From: Alviniconcha marisindica | Lineage: Eukaryota; Mollusca; Gastropoda; Provannidae | DNA length: 64,000 bases | Reading direction: 5' to 3' | Assembly: GCA_018857735.1 (NCBI GenBank) | Contig: JABMCL010003250.1 | Span: 167,501-231,500 of the forward strand | In this document: positions 57,033 to 64,000 of the stretch, one piece after another | How the letters are laid out: each line of letters starts with the position of its first letter | Position numbering within the stretch: the first letter of the stretch is position 1 | Notes under the pieces: generated by a model | The model's database searches: none | What the model was told of the DNA's origin: nothing | Seen by the model: the letters and a program-made list of their open reading frames with translations, nothing else | Program-made: the position numbers and the translations under genes

Positions 57033-57110
57033 CTCTGTCTGTCTCTCTCTCTCTCTCTCTGCAGCCTGACACCTATTTGCATGCTCCTCTGCAGCCTGTC
57101 TCTCTGTCTG

Positions 57111-57147
<37 letters not shown>

Positions 57148-57170
57148 TGCCCGCCCTCTCTGCCCGTCTT
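56770..57170. repeat. TC-rich microsatellite region with retroelement end
   Basis: TTGTAAAATAAAGTTTTCGA and GTTCGAGTTC (56832-56862) lead into roughly 300 bases of TC repeats interrupted by CTGCAG and CCGTC blocks. Confidence 0.75.
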
Positions 57171-57179
57171 CTGCTGTGC

Positions 57180-57508
57180 TCAGTCTCCCTCTGTGCTCTC
57201 TTCTGTCCTCCCTCCCCACCCCGACTCCCTCTCAGTCCTGGCTGCCGTAAAGTGGCCGCCGCTGAAGACTCCAGATTGTACGACCCGTGCCGCGCCGCGC
57301 CGTCAGTGGGCGATGTAGAATTAGACACCGATAAACATCGGCCTGGAGTTAGCTGCTGATCAAGATGGCAATCGCCGGCAACTCCGCCATTTTCAGCCAT
57401 GCTTACTCTGCCAGGTTTAAAGGGATCTCTCTCCCGATGGGTCCCTTTGGGGCTGTCCGGTGTTGTAACCAAATGATCATGTCCACCTTTCTCTCCAAAG
57501 CCGGGGGT

Positions 57509-57539
<31 letters not shown>

Positions 57540-57790
57540 CAGTCGACGGGAGGAGCTTCCCCGGGCTGTTGAGTCACCACAAAGGTGTTCGCTTTTTTCC
57601 GACAAAGGGAAGTCACTCCAGAGAGGTTTCATTTCCGGAGTTACACTCCTTGATCGCATCATCCGGCCCTGTTGGTTGGCGGGTTCAGTGTAGGGCTGTT
57701 TTTAGAACGCGACTAGGGAGTGATCGCGCTTGGTGTGTGTGTGTGGGTGTGTGACAGAGGGTGAAGTCTCACGATTAAAGGATTATAGTT
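57180..57790. other. GC-richer sequence, no gene recognised
   Basis: Contains AAGATGGCAATCGCC at about 57363 and CTCCGCCATTTTC shortly after, which look promoter-like, then a poly-G run (57507-57537). No downstream exon could be recognised. Confidence 0.3.
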
Positions 57791-57799
57791 AGTTAAAAT

Positions 57800-58281
57800 A
57801 ACGGGGCTAATTTTTTTTGCGCTTGGTGTGGTGTGTGGTTGTGTGTGTTGGTGTGTGGTGTTGTGGGGGACTTGGGGGGTGTGGTGTTTGTGTGTTTGGG
57901 GTGGTTGTGTGGTGGGTGGGGTTTTGTGTGTGGTAGTGGTGTGTGGTGTTGGGTGTTGTAGTTTTTAGTGTGTTGTTGGTTTTTTTTTTTTTTTTGGGGG
58001 TTTGGGTTGTTTGTTTTTTTTGTTTTTTGGGGGGGGGTGTGTGTGGTTTTGTGTGTTTTGGGGTGTGTTGTGTGGGGGGGGTGTGTGTGTGTGGGGGGGA
58101 GGGAGAAAAGGGGGGGGGGGAGGGGGGGAAAAAAAGGGGGGGTGGGCCCGGGTATCTGGGGGGTGAGAGAGAAGGGGGGGGGGGGGGGGGGGGGGGGGGT
58201 TTTGGGGGGGCGGGGGGGGGGGGGGGGGGGGAAAAGGAAGGGGGGAAAGATTTTCGGGGGGGGGGGGGGCCGGGGGAGGGG

Positions 58282-58314
<33 letters not shown>

Positions 58315-58367
58315 CACACCACACACACACACACAACACAACACACACAAAACCACACACCACCACA

Positions 58368-58406
<39 letters not shown>

Positions 58407-58410
58407 TCTA
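57800..58410. repeat. Low-complexity G/T, poly-G, poly-A and CA stretch
   Basis: About 600 bases composed almost only of G and T, then G and A, then A, then CA. The irregular mixture of homopolymers looks more like poor consensus than genuine repeat units. Confidence 0.8.
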
Positions 58411-58504
58411 AGATTTAGAACTGACACAAAATACTGTGATGCTTCAATAGCTGTCTGGAGGAAAAAGACCGTGAACAAAACAAATTTCGTAAACTTAACA
58501 TTTG

Positions 58505-58672
58505 AAGAACGGGAGAGAGACAGACAGACAGGCACTGAGACAAACAGACAGACAGGTACTGAGACAAACAGAGACAGACACACAGGCACTGAGACAAACA
58601 GAGACAGATATATAGGCATTGAGACAAACAGACAGACACATAGGCATAGAGGCAAACAAACACAGACAAAAA
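58505..58672. repeat. GACA-rich repeat
   Basis: Loose units of ACTGAGACAAACAGAGACAG, about 28 bases. Confidence 0.85.
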
Positions 58673-58679
58673 GGCGCTC

Positions 58680-59230
58680 AAAAGCCGGATTTGAAAACCG
58701 AGTTCCTAGCCGAACACAGTCACCTTACAAAGCGAAATCGGCTCACAACGTGCCCTTGGACGCTCACATTGTCTGGCCCGTGTCACCACAAATATTCTTT
58801 TACATTACATTACATTACACACCGGTTCCGACACTGTCACACTTGCCCTGAGAACGGAGCCTTTTAATTGGGTCACGTTCTCAGTGGAAACGCTACCCAC
58901 ACGCAAATCCAGCTCACCGTAAAATGGACCTCTTTGATACGCAGAGGTCTTGGAGGGCAAAGCTAGACGTCACACTGTCTCCACCCCGCTCTCAGTCGCC
59001 GCCACCGCTAAAAAGAAAACAAACCGCGAGGCAGACGATCAGCACACGGTCGACATTGTGACCTCACTTGAACCCTCTCCATCTTGATCAGGCCATGTCA
59101 AAACGAGGCTGCGGTCGGAGCATGCGTAACAGTAGGACAACAAACACTTCCGGTGCAAACGACGTACGAGCCAGGAACTAAGGTTTACGGTTTTGGAGTT
59201 AGACGTACTACAGCAATGTAAGAAGGGAGT
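58680..59230. other. Gene-free unique sequence
   Basis: No exons, known repeats or ORFs with domain content; one short TTACA repeat near 58799-58817. Confidence 0.45.
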
Positions 59231-59235
59231 GGGAC

Positions 59236-59238
59236 CAC

Positions 59239-59278
<40 letters not shown>

Positions 59279-59352
59279 ACACACACCAACACACCCCACA
59301 CACACACACACACACCCCCCACACACACACCACACACCACACACACACACCC

Positions 59353-59383
<31 letters not shown>

Positions 59384-59720
59384 CACACACACACACACGA
59401 ATATAACCAACTTAATTTACGCACGCGCCGCGCTCGCACACACACCTACAACCAACAACAAAACCATACACACACACACACACCCCACACCCACACACAC
59501 ACACACAACCCCCCCCCCCACACCACACACAACACAATACACACACTTACAACACCACACACACACACACACACACATTACTGCCCCCCCCCCCCCCACA
59601 CACACACACACACACACACCACACACATCACCACACACACCCACACACACACACACACCCCACACCACACACACACCCCCCTGCCCCACACACACATACC
59701 ACACCCCCTTGATGTTAAAC
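59236..59720. repeat. CA/CCA low-complexity tract
   Basis: About 480 bases of broken CA repeat with poly-C runs. The quality may be poor. Confidence 0.85.
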
Positions 59721-60085
59721 AACGCCCCCCTTACAACATACACACACTCACAAACCATTCCCTGCCATGCCCCGCCACTCTATCACTGCGCATGTCTACG
59801 CACGCGCGTTACACCCATCACACGGCGCTTAACGATTGGCTGCTAATACAAACACGTCACGCGCTACTGACAACGATGGAAAAACCATTGGCTGTTGAGT
59901 GAGATGATACTTTTTTCCCTTCCGTTTTTCCCCTCCCCCGGAAACCTTATGTTCTGTCCGTGTTGTCGTTAGACAAGCTTGGGACTGGGGGCTGCCTCTG
60001 GGAATTTCGAGTTTTGTTTGAAAGTAATCGCAAGTTGGTCAGTTCCGGCTCTTTATAAACCGTATGAAGAAACTGTACTTTTCCA

Positions 60086-60178
60086 GATCTCAGGAGCTGT
60101 GTGGAAGTCGAGGTGGCCGTCTTGGCCTCCCCGTCCCCGACAGTCCTTATGGTCTCGTGGACGTAAAGCAACACTGAA
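60086..60178 (+). mobile_element. SINE-like element, short form
   Basis: CTCAGGAGCTGTGTGGAAGT then GTCCCCGACAGTCCTTATGG and GTGGACGTAAAGCAACACT. Confidence 0.85.
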
Positions 60179-60195
60179 CTTAAACTTAGACACTT

Positions 60196-60530
60196 AGAGC
60201 CCAGGAGCTGTGTGAGAGTCGAGGTGGCCGTCCTGGCCTTCTCGTCCCTTCGTTTTTTTTTCTTTCCTTGTATGCCCACAATCATGTTGATGATTATTCT
60301 GACACTTTAGGTGGTGTTCGCAAAGTCCACATTTCAGCTCTGGTCAAAGTCCCAAAAATTGAATTTTTTGGGTGGCATTCCTCTCTCTCTCTCTCTCTCT
60401 CTCTCTTTTCTCTCTCTCTTCTCTCTCTCTCTCTTCTAATAATTTTAAAATATTATTAAAAATATATATATATAAAAAATATAAAAATTCCTTATGGCCT
60501 CTGTGGTCGTAAAGCAATACTAAACTTGAA
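60196..60530 (+). mobile_element. SINE-like element, short form, split by about 235 bp
   Basis: The head CCAGGAGCTGTGTGAGAGTC to CTTCTCGTCCCTTC is at 60198-60250. A matching tail, CCTTATGGCCTCTGTGGTCG with TAAAGCAATAC, is at 60489-60520. The sequence between contains (TC)n and A/T-rich tracts. Confidence 0.65.
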
Positions 60531-60689
60531 TTATTCCTTTGAGGTGTTTTGCACGTTCAGTTCCGTTAGGCGTCACTCGGGAATCTCAGCTGAAAAATTA
60601 AGAGTTATGATAACACTATCATGTCCTCGACTTAGAGTATTTTGATTTTGCTTGTCAATGTGCACACGCAGACTTTTGTTCGTTAGGCC

Positions 60690-60690
60690 A

Positions 60691-60720
<30 letters not shown>
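60690..60720. repeat. Poly-C run
   Basis: About 28 C residues followed by GACA repeats (60733-60822). Confidence 0.88.
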
Positions 60721-60721
<1 letters not shown>

Positions 60722-61019
60722 ACACACACAGAGGCGGACAGACAGACAGACAGAAAGACAGACAGAGACAGAAACAGAGACAAAGACAGAGACAGTGAGA
60801 GACAGTGAGAGACAGAGAGAGAGCAAAGGGGTACTTTGAACTACACAGTTCCTACATCGTTGGTCCAGTCTGACACATGCTCTTTTATTGCGTCCGAAAC
60901 ACAATTGTGCTGGCGATGAAAAGAGTGGGTCGGAAACGACCCATGACGTAGGTCCGTGTAGTCAAAAGCGACCCCCTGTCAAACTTAAGCGAACTTGTCT
61001 GTACATTTTTTGTTTGTTG

Positions 61020-61300
61020 CCCCCCTGCCCCCACCCCCACCCCCACCCCCACCCCCTTTTTTTTTTTTTCATTTTTTTTTCTTCTCACTTTTTTCTTTCT
61101 TTCTTTTTGGTTAAAAATTGAACAAGCTCACGGAATTTTCCACCAGGAAAATGACACTGCACATTCCATACCGCCTACGTCCTTTTTTTCTTTCTTTTTC
61201 TCTCCAGTGGTTCCCTCCATCTCTCCTTTTCTCTCCCCCCCCCCCCCCCCCCCCTGCCCCCCCCCCCCCTTTTCCCTTTTCCCCTCCCCCAAAAATTTTT
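61020..61300. repeat. C- and T-rich low-complexity sequence
   Basis: CCCCCA repeats (61020-61055), T-rich tracts and poly-C runs at 61238-61272. Confidence 0.8.
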
Positions 61301-61580
61301 TTATGTGCTGACGTAGGCTACTTGTACATAGCCCTTGATGTAAGAAAGCGTCACTGACGAAACCGCCATTAGCAAATTACTTGTATTTGCGTTCATTAGC
61401 ATTCTTAAGGGTTTTCACATCGAAAAGAAGCTGGTGCATGAATATCGCTTTTGTCTGCGTCAACTCTGCCGGCGCCCATTCTTGGCTCAAACGGCTATTT
61501 AAAGCTACTTGTCCCACGTTAAAATACGAAACAATGGAGGGGGAAAAAAACACATACACAAGCAAAAAAAAAAAAAAGGT

Positions 61581-61584
<4 letters not shown>

Positions 61585-61616
<32 letters not shown>

Positions 61617-62525
61617 GAGAGAGAGATGAGAGAGAGAGAGAGAGAGAGTGCACAACAGACAGAAAAGAGAGAGATGAAGAGGGAAAGGGGGCAGGCAGGC
61701 AGAGAAGACAGGAGAGAGGAGAGAGAGATGCAACGAAAAGCAAGCAGACAGACAGGACGGACAGCCCAAAACAAACAGAGAGAGAGAGAGAGAGGAGAGA
61801 AGGGAGAGAGAGAGAGGGGAGAGAGAGAGGGAGATGAGGTTAGGCAGGCAGGAGTAGGCAGGCAGGCAGGCAGAGACAGCAAAAGACACAGAGAGCAGAC
61901 AGACAGACAGACGGGACAGACAGACAGACAGACGAAGAACAGAGAGAGAGATAGAGAGAGACAGACAGACAAAATGACATAGACAGAGAGAGATCTCGAA
62001 CTCAAAATCTTTAATGTCGAATGTGTATGAGAGAGAGGGGAGGAAGAGGGGGGAGGGAGGGAGAGAGAGAGGAAGAGAGAGAGAGAGAGAAGAGAAGAGA
62101 GAAAAGGAGGGGGAAGAGAGAAAAAGAGAGAGAGAAGAAGAAGAAGAGAGAGAGAGAGAGAGAAAAAGAGAGAAAGAGAGAGAGACAGAGAAAGAGAAAG
62201 AAGAGAAGAGGAGACGAGCAGGCAACAGAGAGAGAGAGAGAGAGAGAGAGACGCGGGCGGGAGGGGGCAGAGAGAGAGAGAGAGAGAGCAGGAGGCAGGC
62301 CAGGCAGGCAGGCAGGCAGAGAGAGACAAGAAGAGAGACAGAGACAGAGAGCAGACAACAGAGACAGAGAGGGGACAGAGACAGAGAGACAGAATGACAT
62401 AGACAGAGAGAGATTCGAACTCAAAAATCTTTAATGCTCAGAAAAAGGGAAAGAGAGAGAGGAGAGGGGGGAGAGAGGGAGAGAGAGAGAGGAAAAAGAG
62501 AGAGGAGAGAGAGAGAGAGGAAGAA
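61585..62525. repeat. Long (GA)n-dominated region with a duplicated retroelement end
   Basis: GA, GACA and GGCA repeats over 0.9 kb. The block CATAGACAGAGAGAGAT followed by CGAACTCAAAATCTTTAATG occurs at 61978-62013 and 62398-62434, so the block of about 420 bases has duplicated. Confidence 0.82.
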
Positions 62526-62627
62526 AAGCGCAACCATGTGCAGCTATATGATTAATACAAACATGTTTTTCAATTCCCCTGGAAGAACAACTTAGTGTTA
62601 ATCAATTTTAGTCAAGGGGACGGGACT

Positions 62628-62698
62628 TAATAGTAATAATAATAATAATTTCTAAAACGCAAATTCTTAAAAAGCCTGAGCGCTTTACAAAAGAAAAT
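62628..62698 (-). mobile_element. L2-type LINE tail
   Basis: In minus sense: TTGTAAAGCGCTCAGGC, TTTGCGTTTTAGAAAT and an ATT microsatellite, matching the hairpin tails at 40.5 and 52.7 kb. Confidence 0.6.
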
Positions 62699-62699
62699 G

Positions 62700-62823
62700 A
62701 TGGGGAGGCGGGGGGGAGGGTAATGTACCCTCTCTTCTCTCTCCTCTCTTCCCCTTCCCTCCCCCCCTTTTTCTCTCCCCCATAACACACACACACACAC
62801 ACACAACACACACACACACACCC

Positions 62824-62854
<31 letters not shown>

Positions 62855-62982
62855 TCTCTCTCTCCCCCACACATTTCTCTCTCTCTCCTCTCACACACAC
62901 ACACACACACACCACACACCCTCTCTCTCTCTCTCCCCCCCACTCCCTCTCTCTCTCTCTCCCTCTCTCTCACACACACACA

Positions 62983-63024
<42 letters not shown>

Positions 63025-63078
63025 CCCAACAAAACATCTCTCTCTCTCTCTCCCTCCCTCTCTCTCTCTCTCCTCTCA

Positions 63079-63109
<31 letters not shown>

Positions 63110-63215
63110 CACAACTACTGACGTGGACACGCTCCCAGACAGCTTTTTGTTATGACGCGACATTCCTCCAATTCCATCCCTGAATACCAGCACCCACACT
63201 TCACAACACCCACCC

Positions 63216-63269
<54 letters not shown>

Positions 63270-63270
63270 A
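62700..63270. repeat. (TC)n and (CA)n tracts
   Basis: Alternating TC and CA runs at 62735-63113, unique sequence at 63115-63215, then (CA)n to 63263. Confidence 0.88.
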
Positions 63271-63274
63271 CCGC

Positions 63275-63785
63275 TGAGCACTAGGGGGGAAACTATTTGT
63301 GACGTATAGTACCTGCTCGTGCATTGCACGTGAAGCGAATCGGTATGGGCATGCGCACCGTCCACTTTACCCCGCAGTGGTCTCCCCTGGCGGGCCCTAT
63401 CACTTCAAAGCAGACGGGCAAATAGATTGACAATTTGTGGCCTGATTTAGCGATTTGTAATGGTCGCGCCAAATGATGAGCTGTAAACACCTCCCAGCAG
63501 CATACTGTGCCTTGGGGGAGGGGCAATGAATAGCACTGAGGAGGGGGTAAGGGGTGGATGTGTGTGTGTGGGTGGGGGCTGAAGGCTGAGGTGGATGGGT
63601 GGGGGGGGGGGGGGGGCCAAAAGCTGAATAGATGGGGCTATAATAAGTATAGAGAGAGGTTCGGAGAGAAACAGACCTTCAAGCGATGTCAAAAGAAAAA
63701 TAAGCGGAGATTAAAGTACTACTGATGAAAATTATAGTTTTCATGATTTAAAGGAGTCTAACAGTCAATGTGGACACAATTGGGC
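63275..63785. other. Unique sequence before the terminal CA tract
   Basis: GC-balanced segment without a recognised gene; a poly-G run sits at 63600-63616. Confidence 0.4.
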
Positions 63786-63794
63786 CTACGCAAA

Positions 63795-64000
<206 letters not shown>

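Overview
This is a repeat-choked eukaryotic (metazoan) genomic window, most likely from a mollusc and probably a marine gastropod. The inference rests on intron-split genes with canonical GT/AG sites, tRNA-derived SINEs, CR1/L2-type LINE fragments and an extreme load of microsatellites and minisatellites. No species can be named from the sequence alone. I could support only two protein-coding genes, both in the left 37 kb.

Minus strand, about 437-9727 (possible first exon near 25.4-25.6 kb): a doublecortin-like kinase (DCLK) gene, cut off at the left window edge. Three coding exons join in perfect phase (9635-9457, 8768-8542, 2164-437). They give the N-terminal DCX domain, the C-terminal DCX domain, a long Lys/Glu-rich linker and the first part of a Ser/Thr kinase domain. 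The big exon carries one extra base in a CCC run (940-942) that breaks the frame. Removing it restores the frame exactly, so it is probably a sequence error or a recent mutation.

Plus strand, 27729-36363: a five-exon gene for a double-hotdog, acyl-ACP-thioesterase-like protein of about 288 residues. It has a phase-consistent exon chain but an in-frame TGA in exon 2. Its introns hold decayed copies of its own exons: a duplicated exon 1 end split by a retroposed SINE tail, an array of about six exon-2-like units, and three units resembling the exon 4 acceptor and start. The stop codon itself lies inside a 3' tandem array.

The rest is non-coding. 10-25 kb is a series of minisatellites with 26, 31, 39, 26, 62, 36, 64 and 45 bp units, followed by a nested palindrome at 21.9-22.5 kb. 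36-64 kb has no recognisable gene. It holds tRNA-derived SINEs, many copies of a second SINE-like family sharing the same 3' tail, CR1/L2 tails, a minisatellite full of perfect CRE sites, a palindrome containing a SINE with a clean target-site duplication, long (TG)n/(TC)n tracts and poly-G/poly-C runs where assembly quality is doubtful.

The two genes share no evident pathway: one is a microtubule-binding kinase, the other a putative lipid-metabolism enzyme. If the candidate DCLK first exon is right, they are arranged head to head about 2 kb apart.
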